A stretch of DNA of 64,000 nt from positions 372,001 through 436,000 of the forward strand of contig NZ_CP067124.1 in the NCBI RefSeq assembly GCF_028553725.1. The letters are read 5' to 3'. The notes under the pieces were generated by a model. That model saw nothing but the letters and a program-made list of their open reading frames with translations, had not been told where the DNA came from and ran no database searches. Made by a program: the position numbers and the translations under genes. The DNA comes from Paracoccus alcaliphilus. GTDB taxonomy: Bacteria; Pseudomonadota; Alphaproteobacteria; Rhodobacterales; Rhodobacteraceae. Positions 16,591 through 24,739 of the stretch are shown here, piece after piece (the stretch's first letter is position 1; each line of letters starts with the position of its first letter).

Positions 16591-16743
16591 ATGACGACCG
16601 CAACCATGCAACGCCGCGCCTCGGGTCCCCGCGCCGCCATCCTGGCCATCTTCACGGCCGTTTCCGCGAAGCTTGCAGAGGTCTATGGCCGCGTCGGTTC
16701 CGCTGAACCCAAGGCCGAAAGCTGGCACTATTTCTCTGCGTAA
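16591..16743 (+). CDS. Small hypothetical protein, 50 aa
   Basis: A strong ribosome-binding site (GAAGGAGGG) is followed by an ATG and 50 codons starting MTTATMQRRASGPRAAILAI, with one hydrophobic helix (AAILAIFTAVSAKLAEVY) between a basic N-terminus and a short tail ESWHYFSA. It could be a small membrane-associated protein or DUF1127-like, but no family is certain. The regulatory-looking repeats upstream and the perfect stem-loop downstream (16760-16792) support a real, independently transcribed gene. Confidence 0.55.
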   Translation: MTTATMQRRASGPRAAILAIFTAVSAKLAEVYGRVGSAEPKAESWHYFSA

Positions 16744-16759
16744 CGGCACTTCCGTGCGC

Positions 16760-16792
16760 ATTCGGGCCGCTTCTTTCATAAGCGGCCCGAAT
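16760..16792 (+). terminator. Perfect 13-bp stem-loop after small ORF
   Basis: ATTCGGGCCGCTT (16760-16772) pairs exactly with AAGCGGCCCGAAT (16780-16792) across a 7-base loop. It starts 17 bases after the stop of the 50-aa gene. No T-run follows, so termination may rely on the very stable hairpin alone, or the hairpin may stabilise the mRNA. Confidence 0.55.
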
Positions 16793-16964
16793 AACATCCA
16801 TGTCGTGCCCTTGCGTCTCGCGGCGTGGCAGGAGGGGCAAGTTCCCCACGTTCCCCGAGCCCTGCGCGATAGTTGCCGCCAGCCGGATGTATTCGGCGAT
16901 GCGCGAGCCTATATCTGTATCGACGGGACGGTATTGTCCGCCCCGCGATATGGAGGACCCAACC

Positions 16965-17126
16965 ATGGGTGCCGACAAGACCAATCAGGAAAATTCCTCG
17001 AAACCCGAACAGGCTCAGCAGAACGAGTCTGCGCCCGGGAAGTTGGGTGACGAGCCCAGGCAGGCCGAACCCGGCAAGGATGCCGCGGCCAACGAGGAAC
17101 AACGCAAGTCCCGCCTTCCGGGCTGA
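16965..17126 (+). CDS. Small hydrophilic, probably disordered protein, 53 aa
   Basis: GGAGGACCCAACC precedes an ATG. The 53-residue product starts MGADKTNQENSSKPEQAQQN, is rich in Glu, Gln, Lys, Asn and Pro, lacks hydrophobic segments and should be intrinsically disordered. The composition resembles small stress-related hydrophilic proteins of Rhodobacteraceae, but no family is recognised. A GC-rich hairpin follows at 17166-17187. The 75-aa gene at 17379 starts in a similar way (MGTNKEN) and has a similar composition. Confidence 0.55.
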   Translation: MGADKTNQENSSKPEQAQQNESAPGKLGDEPRQAEPGKDAAANEEQRKSRLPG

Positions 17127-17165
17127 GCGACAGGCAATCCCATCATTGCTGAAATTCACGACTGC

Positions 17166-17187
17166 GCGGCGGGGGAAACCTCGCCGC
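17166..17187 (+). terminator. GC-rich hairpin, weak intrinsic terminator
   Basis: GCGGCG (17166-17171) pairs with CGCCGC (17182-17187) and is followed by TTT. It lies about 40 bp after the 53-aa gene, so it is a plausible but short terminator. Confidence 0.35.
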
Positions 17188-17378
17188 TTTGCTGTCGAGC
17201 GAGCGAGGTGCGGGAAAGAACGGCTCTCTGAGCGACTCGGGTTGACCCTCCCCCTGGCGTTTATCTGATCTGGTCGATGCCGGGATTGTTGGCTTGTGCC
17301 TGATGTAACCATGCTGCCGGCACCCTACCTTCTGGGCATCCGCGAAGAATTTTCACGCGGTGTCATGGAGGGCCCAGG

Positions 17379-17606
17379 GTGGGCACCAACAAAGAGAACG
17401 ACAACGACCGGAATGCTGGACTGGGTATGGCTTCCAGGCCGCATATGCTGCGAGGGCCGATGACAAGATCCAAGCCCAACCAGGTTCAGATGGATGAAAC
17501 CTTCAAACAAAGGGTGGAAGATCTGGATAACGAAGATGCCCGCAAGTCGGCGTCTCGTCAGGAAAAGGGCAGCGATACGCCGCCTGCGCCCAAATCCCCC
17601 CGCTGA
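17379..17606 (+). CDS. Small hydrophilic protein, 75 aa, GTG start
   Basis: The frame opens with GTG preceded by TGGAGGG and encodes MGTNKENDNDRNAGLGMASR followed by a Lys/Asp/Glu-rich, low-complexity sequence ending TPPAPKSPR. It has no hydrophobic core and is probably disordered. It shares its opening pattern (MG-x-x-K-x-N) and composition with the 53-aa protein at 16965, suggesting two related small genes. Function is unknown. It ends shortly before the IS66 remnant. Confidence 0.45.
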   Translation: MGTNKENDNDRNAGLGMASRPHMLRGPMTRSKPNQVQMDETFKQRVEDLDNEDARKSASRQEKGSDTPPAPKSPR

Positions 17607-17755
17607 ATAGTCTGGACGGGTTGTCGGTCCGACGGGGCAGCGACCCATGACCAATGACGCATTCGACTTGGGGAGGGAACAACCGTTTTCCCCCTTGCGC
17701 TTTATATAGGTGTCCCATGCCGGGCTCCGGCGAAGGAGACCATATGCAGATTTCA

Positions 17756-18215
17756 TCAGACAGCCGCGTCCGCCTGACGGTGCTGGACAGAGTCGGCATA
17801 GACCTGGATCGTACCATCGAAGCCAGCGACGATTTCCGCTGCATATTCGCCTTTACGCCCGGGTCGGTAGTGGAGCACCACGCCGGGCGGAGCGGTGCCG
17901 CCCCAGCCCCGGTCGTTCCGCAATACCGCCCAGAGGTAGCCGGTTTTCGTCGTGCCACGCCCCGGATCGAGCACCGGGGCGGTTGTCTCATCGACATAGA
18001 GCCGGGAGCTTTCGACATCAACCGCCGGGCCATGTGGTCGACCACGGGCGCGATCAGGGCGCCGGTTCGGCCCATCCAGTCGGCCAGAACCGAGCGTTCG
18101 ATCGGCACCCCGTGCCGGGCCATCACCCTGCCTGCCGGTTCAGCGGCATGTGTTCGGAATGCTTGGCGACGGCGATCTGGACCAGCAACGCCTCGGTCGG
18201 TCGTTCACAGCCCTC
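17756..18215 (-). pseudogene. IS66-family TnpC transposase fragment, multiple frameshifts
   Basis: Pieces in different minus-strand frames spell an IS66 TnpC: EALLVQIAVAKHSEHMPLNR, then ARHGVPIERSVLADWMGRTG, then LDPGRGTTKTGYLWAVLRND and PPGVVLHYRPGRKGEYAAEI. Frame changes near 18125 and around 17975-18030, together with missing N- and C-terminal parts and no tnpA or tnpB, make it a dead remnant. It is distinct from the intact IS66 at 58224-60748. Confidence 0.75.
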
Positions 18216-18234
18216 TCGAACCAGTGGCGTTCCC

Positions 18235-18645
18235 ATGGTTCGAGTGACCATGGCGAGGCGGGTTTGTCGAGAGCCTGCTGCGGTTGATCGGTCTGGACTG
18301 GGCGGTGCCGAACTTCAGCATGCTGTCGCGGCGCCAGAAGACCCTGAAGGTCAGCATTCCCTACCGCGGGTCAGAGGGTCCGCTGCACCTGCTGGTGGAC
18401 AGCACGGGCATCAGGGTTGAGGGCGAAGGGGAGTGGAACGCGCGCGCGGCTCGAAACGGCGGGTCTGGCGCAAGCTCCACATCGGGATCAACGAGAGTGA
18501 GGAGGATCAGGAAAGGCCCCGGTGGGGCGTTCCCGCGACGAACACTGGAGATCCGGGCCGCGGAATTCACCACCAGCGATGTGGATGATGCCCCCATCCT
18601 GCCCGAACGGCTCGACCAGATCGCGTCCGATCAGGAGATGGTCAC
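18235..18645 (+). pseudogene. IS5-family transposase fragment
   Basis: The plus strand encodes LIGLDWAVPNFSMLSRRQKT, then SEGPLHLLVDSTGIRVEGEG, then after two frame changes LEIRAAEFTTSDVDDAPILP. This is the middle of an IS5 transposase similar to but clearly different from the two 310-aa copies in this window. Both ends are missing, and it joins a siderophore-binding-protein fragment at about 18645. Confidence 0.75.
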
Positions 18646-18735
18646 CTCGCGCCCGGTGGTGTCGGTGATGCTGCGTTCGGCCAGCGCAGGCAGCGCGGCA
18701 AGCATCAGCAGGGCGGCGGCTATAACGCGCTTCAT
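18646..18735 (-). pseudogene. Periplasmic iron-siderophore-type binding protein, 5' end only
   Basis: The frame from the ATG at 18733-18735 gives [20 protein letters not shown], a clear Sec signal peptide, followed by RSITDTTGREVT. The D-x-x-G-R-x-V motif right after the signal is typical of class III (siderophore/cobalamin) binding proteins. The gene is cut after about 30 codons by the IS5 fragment. Its start overlaps the stop of the TrmO-like fragment by 4 bp (ATGA), so they formed one operon. Confidence 0.6.
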
Positions 18736-18896
18736 GGGGTGGCTCCGAACTCTGCCTTGATGTCGATCAGCGGCGTGCCGTCCAGGCAGTCCAGCCCCCG
18801 CACCGTCAGCACCGGCCCATCCACCGCCAGCAGCCGCACGACGGACGAGGCAACAGGATTGGGCCGGACCGGAGAGCGCAGAGCGCTGAGCTTCAT
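18732..18896 (-). pseudogene. TrmO/TsaA-like tRNA methyltransferase, C-terminal fragment
   Basis: A 54-codon frame, [20 protein letters not shown] then [20 protein letters not shown], carries the R-S-P-x-R-P-N-P and G-L-D-x-L-D-G-T-P-L-x-D-I-K signatures of the TsaA/TrmO (UPF0066) family. The enzyme methylates N6 of t6A37 in certain tRNAs. The N-terminal two-thirds is missing, although a GGAGGAGG precedes the present ATG, so a short product could still be made. It follows the preceding fragment with a 4-bp overlap and leads into the binding-protein fragment. Confidence 0.6.
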
Positions 18897-19024
18897 GACT
18901 GGACCTCCTCCTTCGAGGTTGCGTGGGCTGTGTTCAGACAGGCGGCGTGCAGCCAGCCCAGCACTTCGTCCTCTTGGGCGGGCAACGGATCGGCCTCGCC
19001 AGCCGCGAAGGCAAGAAACGCTGA
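18893..19024 (-). pseudogene. C-terminal remnant of an unidentified gene
   Basis: About 41 codons, [20 protein letters not shown] to TSKEEVQS, end in a stop that overlaps the TrmO-like start (ATGA). The upstream part is cut by the IS3 orfA element at 19025. By position it was the first member of the TrmO / binding-protein operon, but the piece is too short to identify. Confidence 0.4.
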
Positions 19025-19297
19025 TCAGCCCCTGGAAGCCTCCGTCAGGATCAGCTTGTCCAGCGTCAGATCCGAAACAGCACGCCTGAGCCGTTCATTC
19101 TCCTGCTGAAGCCGCTTCAGTTCCTTCAACTGATCCACGCCCATCCCACCGTATTGCTTCCGCCAGCGGTAATAAGTCTGTTCGACAACGCCGATCCGCC
19201 TGATCGCATCAAGACGCGACAGACCTTGCCCCATCAGACCCTCAACCTGCCGCAACTTCGAGACAATCTCTTCCGGCTTCGGTCGCTTGTTGGACAT
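19025..19297 (-). CDS. IS3-family OrfA, isolated (element truncated, left end at about 19353)
   Basis: A 90-residue helix-turn-helix/leucine-zipper protein starting [20 protein letters not shown] and ending [14 protein letters not shown], as in IS3-group OrfA. The IS end with TGATCCTCCCCCAGTGAAG (reverse strand, ending near 19353) and the usual start-proximal ACGGAGGATCG are present. OrfB, which should follow on the minus strand below 19025, is absent, so the element cannot transpose alone. The 277 bp between this IS end and the next IS (19354-19630) are comparatively AT-rich and hold no gene I can support. Confidence 0.85.
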   Translation of the reverse strand: MSNKRPKPEEIVSKLRQVEGLMGQGLSRLDAIRRIGVVEQTYYRWRKQYGGMGVDQLKELKRLQQENERLRRAVSDLTLDKLILTEASRG

Positions 19298-19709
19298 TCT
19301 CGATCCTCCGTTTCCTAATCATAACGGCGGACCACTTCACTGGGGGAGGATCACGCAGGTCCGCAGCAAACCCAGAAAGCTTGACAAGAGAGGCGTTCTC
19401 GAACCTATCAGCCTTGGAGTTCCTGCAATTGCAAGCAGATTTTTTTCTACAGAATCAGGATATTGCGAACGTTCGCTGCGGTAGAGACGAATGACGGAAA
19501 ATCGTAAGCAAGGAAAGCGGTTTTTGACGCCGAGCGCGGGACCGGAAATCTTAATTTGCCGCGTATGCTACGGGAAGATTTCAACCGCGAGGCAGTTTGG
19601 CATACTCGAACGAGAAGGGCAGGTATAGGCGGCGTTGATGGTGTAACCGCCCCCCGACGGCATCTGTGTGCCAGGGTGGGTTTGCGATGATCCACATAGG
19701 AGAGCGGTC

Positions 19710-20738
19710 ATGTCGGAGGTTATCACTGTCGGGCTCGATCTGGCGAAGAATGTGTTCCAGGCTCACGGGGCTGATGCCTTGGGGCGTGTTCTTTTTCGCA
19801 AGAAACTGAGGCGGGATCAGGTTCTGCCGTTTTTCAGCCAGCAGCCGAGCTGCGTTGTCGCGATGGAAGCTTGCGGTGGCGCGCACTTCTGGGGCCGCGA
19901 GCTTGGCAAGCTCGGGCACGAGGTGCGGCTGATCCCGCCTGCCTATGTCAAACCCTTCGTCAAGCGCCAGAAGAACGACATGGCCGATGCCGAGGCCATC
20001 TGCGAAGCGGCGACACGCCCGACGATGCGTTTTGTGCCCGTAAAGAGTGAGGAGACCCAGGGGGCGGCAATGGTCTTCCGCATCCGGGAACTTCTGATCC
20101 GGCAGCGCACACAGGCAATCAACGCCCTGCGTGGGCATTTGGGCGAGTTCGGTCAGATCGTGCCGCAGGGTGCTGGCAACGCGGCTCGGCTGATTGCGAT
20201 CATCGAGGACCCCGACAGCGGTCTGCCCGCCGATGCCATCGCCACACTTGATGTGCTGGTCGCGGCGCTCCGACACCTCGAAGCGGAGATCGGGAAGCTG
20301 GACGCCGAGATCAGCCGGCGGGCCAAGGATAACGAAGTCGCGCGGCGCTTGATGACAATCCCGGGCATCGGCCCCCTGATCGCAACGGCCATCGCCACAC
20401 TTGCTCCCCCGCCTGAACTCTTCCGGAAGGGGCGGGACTTTGCAGCATGGCTCGGGCTCACGCCCCGCCAGCACTCGACGGGCGGCAAACAGCGGCTTGG
20501 CGCCACGACGAAGATGGGGGAACGGTCCCTGCGGCGCTTGATGATCATCGGCGCCAACAGCGTGGTCATCAAGCGGCACGTTCATGCCTCGGCTCGGCCA
20601 GGCACCTGGTTGGGCGGAATGCTGACGCGCAAGCCACCCATGCTGGTGCGGGTAGCGCTGGCGAACAAGATGGCGCGCATCGTCTGGGCTTTGATGGCCC
20701 ACGGTGACGTCTACAAAGCTCCGGCCGCAGCGGCATAA
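19710..20738 (+). CDS. IS110-family transposase (DEDD), copy 2
   Basis: Identical to the protein at 5960-6988: 342 residues, RuvC-like DEDD N-terminal domain (VGLDLAKN, KNDMADAEA) and transposase_20 C-terminal domain (TIPGIGPLIATAIA). Sequence identity down to the non-coding ends shows that the two copies separated very recently, or are kept identical by recombination. They provide 1.37 kb of direct homology for deletion or duplication of the 13.7 kb between them. Confidence 0.95.
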   Translation: MSEVITVGLDLAKNVFQAHGADALGRVLFRKKLRRDQVLPFFSQQPSCVVAMEACGGAHFWGRELGKLGHEVRLIPPAYVKPFVKRQKNDMADAEAICEAATRPTMRFVPVKSEETQGAAMVFRIRELLIRQRTQAINALRGHLGEFGQIVPQGAGNAARLIAIIEDPDSGLPADAIATLDVLVAALRHLEAEIGKLDAEISRRAKDNEVARRLMTIPGIGPLIATAIATLAPPPELFRKGRDFAAWLGLTPRQHSTGGKQRLGATTKMGERSLRRLMIIGANSVVIKRHVHASARPGTWLGGMLTRKPPMLVRVALANKMARIVWALMAHGDVYKAPAAAA

Positions 20739-20808
20739 GCCGTCAAGGTCGCGAGGACGTCGGAGCAAAAGAGGGCAAGGAGACGTTTGGCGCAACGGTC
20801 GTGAGACG

Positions 20809-20874
20809 GGATCAGAGGAACCAGCCTGCAACAAAGTGCCTTCGAGCACGCGGCGTTGATTTGGGACCTGATCC
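20809..20874 (+). ncRNA. Candidate bridge/seek RNA core, copy 2
   Basis: The same hairpin as in copy 1, shifted by 13750: outer stem GGATCAG/CTGATCC, inner stem GTGC/GCAC, guide-like CTGCAACAA (20826-20834) and GGCGTTGAT (20852-20860). It matches the junctions of this insertion too. Confidence 0.55.
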
Positions 20875-20995
20875 GCGAACACCATACGGGCCGGCGGCAT
20901 GACGATGGCCGCAACAGAGGCCGGATACATGTCAGCACCCGACAGCGCGCGAAACTGATCCACAAACCCTCTTGCGCAAGGGGCGGTTATACATG

Positions 20996-22042
20996 TTGCA
21001 GAAGTCAGTGTGTGAGCGCAGTTTTCCCTTTCCGCGTTGAGTTCATGCCACGCGTTTGATCTCGGCGGATCCGAGGGCATTGAAGCGGTTCATGAGGGCG
21101 ATGCGGATATGGATTTCGGCGGTCTGGCGGTCCGGGTCTCGTGATGAGATGCGTTCACCGAAGGCCTTGAGGCAGCGCATCCTTGCCTCGATCCTGCTTC
21201 GGACGTGATAACCTGACCAGCGCTTCCATATGGCCCTGCCCAAGCGCTGGGTTGCCCGGAGGATCTCGTTGCGCGCCCTGGCTGCGGGGCAATCCTCCTT
21301 CCAGAGACGGCCATTCCTCCGGATCGGGATGATAGCGGTGCCGCCTCGATCCAGGATCGCGGTGTGGCAGCGTCGGGTGTCAAAGGCACCGTCGCCGGTG
21401 ACGGTGCCGATCTGTTCATCCTCTGGGATCTGGTTGAGCAGGTCGGGCAGAACAGGGCTGTCGCCTTCACGGCTTGAGGTGAATTCGACGGCGCGGATGT
21501 CACCTGTAGCCGTGTCCATCGCCAGATGAACCTTACGATATTGGCGTCGGCGATGCGGGCCATGCTTGCGGGCAAGCCATTCCCCATCACCAAGAAACTT
21601 GATCCCGGTGCTGTCCACCAGCAGGTTCAGCGGCCCCGGCGCACGGCGGCTCGTGATCTGAACCGTGATGCGCTTCTGCCTGCGGCTCAGGGTCGAGAAA
21701 TCGGGCACCCGCCAGTCGAGCCCGGCCATCGAAAGGATGCTCGCCACCATCCCTGTCGTTTGCCGCAGAGGCAGGCCGAACAGAACCTTCACCATCAAGC
21801 AGAACTGGATCGCGGCATCAGAGAAGACCGGCGGCCGACCATTGCATCCGGATTTGGGTGCGCGCCAAACCATGTCCTTGTCCAGCCAGATCAGAAGGGA
21901 CCCGCGCCGCTTCAAGGCATCGTTGTAGGACTTCCAGTTCATCGTGCGGTAGCGGGTCGGCTCAGGCTTGCTCATACTCGCCCCTTAGCCCACTGGATTC
22001 GCAGTGTGAATCCCTCAGAAAACGGAGTTCTGCAACAACGCC
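20996..22042 (-). mobile_element. IS5-family (IS903-like) element interrupted at one end, copy 2
   Basis: Together with the 7-bp piece at 19631-19637 this is a 1054-bp element with terminal repeat GGCGTTGTTGCAGAA, intact at 22028-22042 (reverse strand) and split by IS110 at the other end. Flanks (ggtataggc on the left, ggcccatat on the right) do not form a duplication. It ends 32 bp from the stop of the immunity-like gene at 22075. Confidence 0.8.
21043..21975 (-). CDS. IS5-family transposase, copy 2
   Basis: A 310-residue DDE transposase starting MSKPEPTRYRTMNWKSYNDA. It has LLVDSTGIKFLG (first Asp), TVTGDGAFDTRRCH (second Asp) and SRIEARMRCLKAFGERI (Glu), all in their conserved settings, so this copy looks catalytically complete. 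It aligns throughout with copy 1 but differs at many positions, meaning the two were independent insertions of related elements. Confidence 0.93.
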   Translation of the reverse strand: MSKPEPTRYRTMNWKSYNDALKRRGSLLIWLDKDMVWRAPKSGCNGRPPVFSDAAIQFCLMVKVLFGLPLRQTTGMVASILSMAGLDWRVPDFSTLSRRQKRITVQITSRRAPGPLNLLVDSTGIKFLGDGEWLARKHGPHRRRQYRKVHLAMDTATGDIRAVEFTSSREGDSPVLPDLLNQIPEDEQIGTVTGDGAFDTRRCHTAILDRGGTAIIPIRRNGRLWKEDCPAARARNEILRATQRLGRAIWKRWSGYHVRSRIEARMRCLKAFGERISSRDPDRQTAEIHIRIALMNRFNALGSAEIKRVA

Positions 22043-22074
22043 GGCCCATATCCTCGCAGCGGCGATCTTGCCTG

Positions 22075-22533
22075 TCATTTCGACCGTTTTCGCGCGGCGT
22101 CGCGGCGAGCCTCCCATCCGGGGTCAACCGGGAGCATGATCGGAGGGTAGCCGTTCACTTCCGTGAACTTATTCAGAAGATAGGTCTTTGCGTCATCGAG
22201 GTTCAAACCCATGGTTTTGAGCACCTCCTTCGCTTCATCCTCGGAAATCAGACTGTGGTCGCCAACGTCGCCGTATTCCTCACGGTCCTTGAGCGCACTC
22301 AAACCATCCCAGAACCATTGCATACGCTTTGTTCCGCGAACGGCAGAGCCCTTGATGTTGTAGTTTTTTTCCGGCACCAGCCATTCCATGACGATGAATA
22401 CTGCAATCTCTATCTCTTTGAACTCATTATTTTCGTCCAGATAATAGTTGAAAGCATAGGTCCATTTCTTTGCTGCTTCCCGGTCAAAATTTTCCAAATG
22501 TTTCTCAACGCCTTCTTTTGTCCAATATTTCAT
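22075..22533 (-). CDS. Probable immunity protein for the adjacent RelA-like toxin, 152 aa
   Basis: An ATG preceded by GGGGAAATT starts MKYWTKEGVEKHLENFDREA. The product is acidic and soluble with no signal peptide, and its DNA is markedly less GC-rich than its surroundings, a common property of toxin/immunity cassettes. It begins 9 bp after the toxin stop on the same strand. I know no named family for it. The immunity role rests on position and the cytoplasmic nature expected for protection against a nucleotide-synthesising toxin. Confidence 0.6.
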   Translation of the reverse strand: MKYWTKEGVEKHLENFDREAAKKWTYAFNYYLDENNEFKEIEIAVFIVMEWLVPEKNYNIKGSAVRGTKRMQWFWDGLSALKDREEYGDVGDHSLISEDEAKEVLKTMGLNLDDAKTYLLNKFTEVNGYPPIMLPVDPGWEARRDAARKRSK

Positions 22534-22542
22534 TAATTTCCC

Positions 22543-23443
22543 CTATAAGTTTAGAGCGCCTGGTGGAACTTGAACTGCATCAAAGATGGCATTTTGTTGA
22601 TTTTCCAAGTCCATCCACTCCGGCGATCTTTCAGGCAGAAGTCTCTGCCGTTCGTAAAGTGCATGGGTTCCACCTTCCTTCGCGCTGTGGCTCGCACTGG
22701 TATGGAATTGAAGCTCGAATTTGAAACCCTCTCGTGTCTCATACACGGCATTGATTCCCTTGTATCCGGTATCGCCCCAAGTGTTCTTGAATTTCACCTC
22801 ACGGTATCCTTGGGCGGTCAGCTCGGCGCGGGTCGCGCGAACGCCAGTTGCGTAAGTATCGTCCGGAAACACCGTCGTATAGCGTAGCACGTCCTTGATA
22901 CTTTCGGCCACTTCTGAGGGCAGCTGTCCTGTTTTGACCACCGCATCGGACAGCTTCCTCGTCAGCGACTCTTCCGATTTGAAGCGGAATTCGAGACCGA
23001 TCATCCGGCCGTTAAAGCGTGCCGCAAGAGTCTGCAAAAGCTCGGTAATCTGCGGTTCGACCGCCTGGGCGGCCCTTTGCATGACGAATATGACGGACTG
23101 GATCGTCTCCGTATCGAAGATGTAACGGTACTGCGTCTTCAGTATCACGACCATCCGGTTCAGGCCTGATCGCATGACACGCAGCGCGCGCACGAAACGC
23201 TCCAGCACCAGACCGAAGAGGAGGCCCTCAAGGGCGTTCTTCAGCCGCCCTTCCGCTAAGCTGTCATTGGGATCGGATGCGAGATATTCGGCAACCGCGT
23301 TTTGCAATTGCGGATACTGCTGAACCAAGTTGGCAAGGCGCTGTTCATGCGGGTCGAACACCGTCGCATCTGCAATCGCCCCTGCGGCCATTGAGAAGGG
23401 CGGTGCGAAATTAGTCCACGTTAGCGGCGGCATGGTGCTGCTG
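22543..23443 (-). pseudogene. Polymorphic toxin with C-terminal RelA/SpoT-like domain, 5' end removed by IS21
   Basis: The final 180 or so residues carry the synthetase-fold signatures of RelA/SpoT proteins: FRFKSEESLTRKL (R-x-K-x-x-x-S-L-x-x-K), SIKDVLRYTTVFPDDTY (D-x-x-R-Y-T), KNTWGDTGYKGINAVY (Y-x-G-I-N) and KFELQFHTSASHSAKEG (E-x-Q-F-H-T). Known toxins of this fold make (p)ppApp or pyrophosphorylate tRNA. The preceding part is helical and resembles a linker of a larger delivered protein. The open frame continues into the IS21 end at about 23444, so the N-terminal delivery region is lost. RSTMPPLTWTNF is the first native-looking sequence. Confidence 0.7.
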
Positions 23444-24140
23444 CGGGCGGCGTAAAAGTCGTCCACCTTTGTCCCTTTCTGCGGCTGCAGGGAGGATGGG
23501 AGGATCTACAGCGTGGAACTCTATCTCAGGGTTCGTCAGGCCTGTGCGACGGGCATGAGCCAGCGTCAGGCGGCGACGGCATTCAACATATCGCGCGACA
23601 CGGTCGCGAAGATGATGATGTTCTCGGTTCCTCCGGGCTACCGGCGGACGGCCGATGTCAAGCGCCCGAAGCTTGATCCGTTCATCCCGATCATCGAAGA
23701 ATGGCTGGAGGTGGACCGGAGCATGCCGCGCAAGCAGCGGCATACGGCGAAGCGTGTGTTTGACCGGCTGCGCGCGGAATGCGGGTTCACCGGCGGCTAC
23801 ACGATCATCAAGGATTATATCCGGGAGCGTGAACGGCGGGGCCAGGAGGTATTCGTGCCGCTGGCGCATCCCCCGGGCCACGCGCAGGCCGACTTCGGCG
23901 AGGCGATGGTTCGGATCGGCGGTGTCGAGCGAGACAGGCGCATTTCTTCGTGCTGGACCTGCCGCACAGCGATGCGTGCTATGTGCGGGCCTATCCTGCG
24001 GCGGTGGCCGAGGCCTGGGTGGACGGTCACATCCACGCCTTCTCCTTCTTCGAGGCGGTTCCTCAGTCGATCGTCTATGACAACGACCGCTGTCTGGTGG
24101 CGAAGATCCTGCCGGACGGCACCCGCATCCCTCCATTCCT
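23444..24140 (+). mobile_element. IS21-family element, left-end fragment
   Basis: The end motif GGCGGCGTAAAA (about 23447-23458) also occurs at the opposite end of the IS21 fragment at 35690-35705. It is followed by istA from 23513. The element stops inside istA at about 24140, where unrelated sequence begins; istB is missing. Insertion of this IS removed the start of the RelA-like toxin gene. Confidence 0.7.
23513..24140 (+). pseudogene. istA: IS21 transposase IstA, N-terminal part, frameshifted
   Basis: The start MELYLRVRQACATGMSQRQA begins a helix-turn-helix domain (AATAFNISRDTVAKMM), followed by the first DDE region PPGHAQADFGEAMVRIGGVE. At about 23935 a one-base change shifts the frame, and the protein continues FFVLDLPHSDACYVRAYPAA and VPQSIVYDNDRCLVAKIL, containing the second Asp. 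Homology ends at PDGTR near 24130, so the Glu and C-terminal half are missing. It is non-functional. Confidence 0.85.
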
Positions 24141-24184
24141 GAGAAAGGATCGCACCATCAAACCGTGGGATCAAACACCTAGCT

Positions 24185-24676
24185 GTCCCGGTGCTGGCGG
24201 CCACCTTCGCCGCGCTTCACCTGACATGGCGGCTGCTGCGCTGGCTGGTATGGGACAAGCTGCTGGGGTTCGGCACGGCACCCAAGCGGATCGGTTTCCT
24301 GATCCTTGCCCTTTTCGTCCTTGCGGTGTCGCTGGTCTATTCGGACCACCGCAATATTGCCCCGTCCTTCGAGGCAGAGTTTCTGGCGACAACCGGCGGC
24401 GCAACGGCTGGCGGCGGGACGTTGCACCCGCCGCCCGAAGGCGGATGGAACCTGATCGACGCCATGGCCATCGGGCTGCGGTCACATATTCCGATGATCG
24501 ACTGGGGCCTGCGCGACGGCTGGCAGCTTGCCGGCGAGGGGCCGCTGTATGTTGCCGGCAGGGCGGTGGCGATCATGCGGCCCGAGGATTTCGGGATGCT
24601 CATGGCAGTGCTGAACTTCCTGGCCTGGCCGCCGTTCCTGGCCTTCGCGCTGCGCCGCGCGTTCCGCTATGCCTGA
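24185..24676 (+). pseudogene. Membrane protein, C-terminal fragment
   Basis: A frame without its own start gives hydrophobic segments VLAATFAALHLTWRLLRWLV, FLILALFVLAVSLVYSD and MLMAVLNFLAWPPFLAFAL, separated by a soluble loop (NIAPSFEAEFLATTGGATAG). The architecture suggests an integral membrane protein whose N-terminal part was lost at the IS21 junction. I do not recognise the family. Confidence 0.45.
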
Positions 24677-24739
24677 TACCTGACGCCGGGGCGGCGGGCG
24701 CGGCGGGAGACCGCGCGCGAAGGGCTGGCCCGCCCTTTC

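Larger units (their letters stand above)
19638..20993 (+). mobile_element. IS110-family (IS1111-like) insertion sequence, copy 2
   Basis: Every base compared equals copy 1 at an offset of 13750. It is again flanked by ggcgttg on the left (19631-19637) and tgttgcagaa on the right (20994-21003), that is, by the two halves of an IS5 terminal repeat. The host IS5 here lies in the opposite orientation to copy 1, so the IS110 entered the repeat downstream of that transposase gene, yet its orientation relative to the repeat sequence is the same. Confidence 0.85.
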
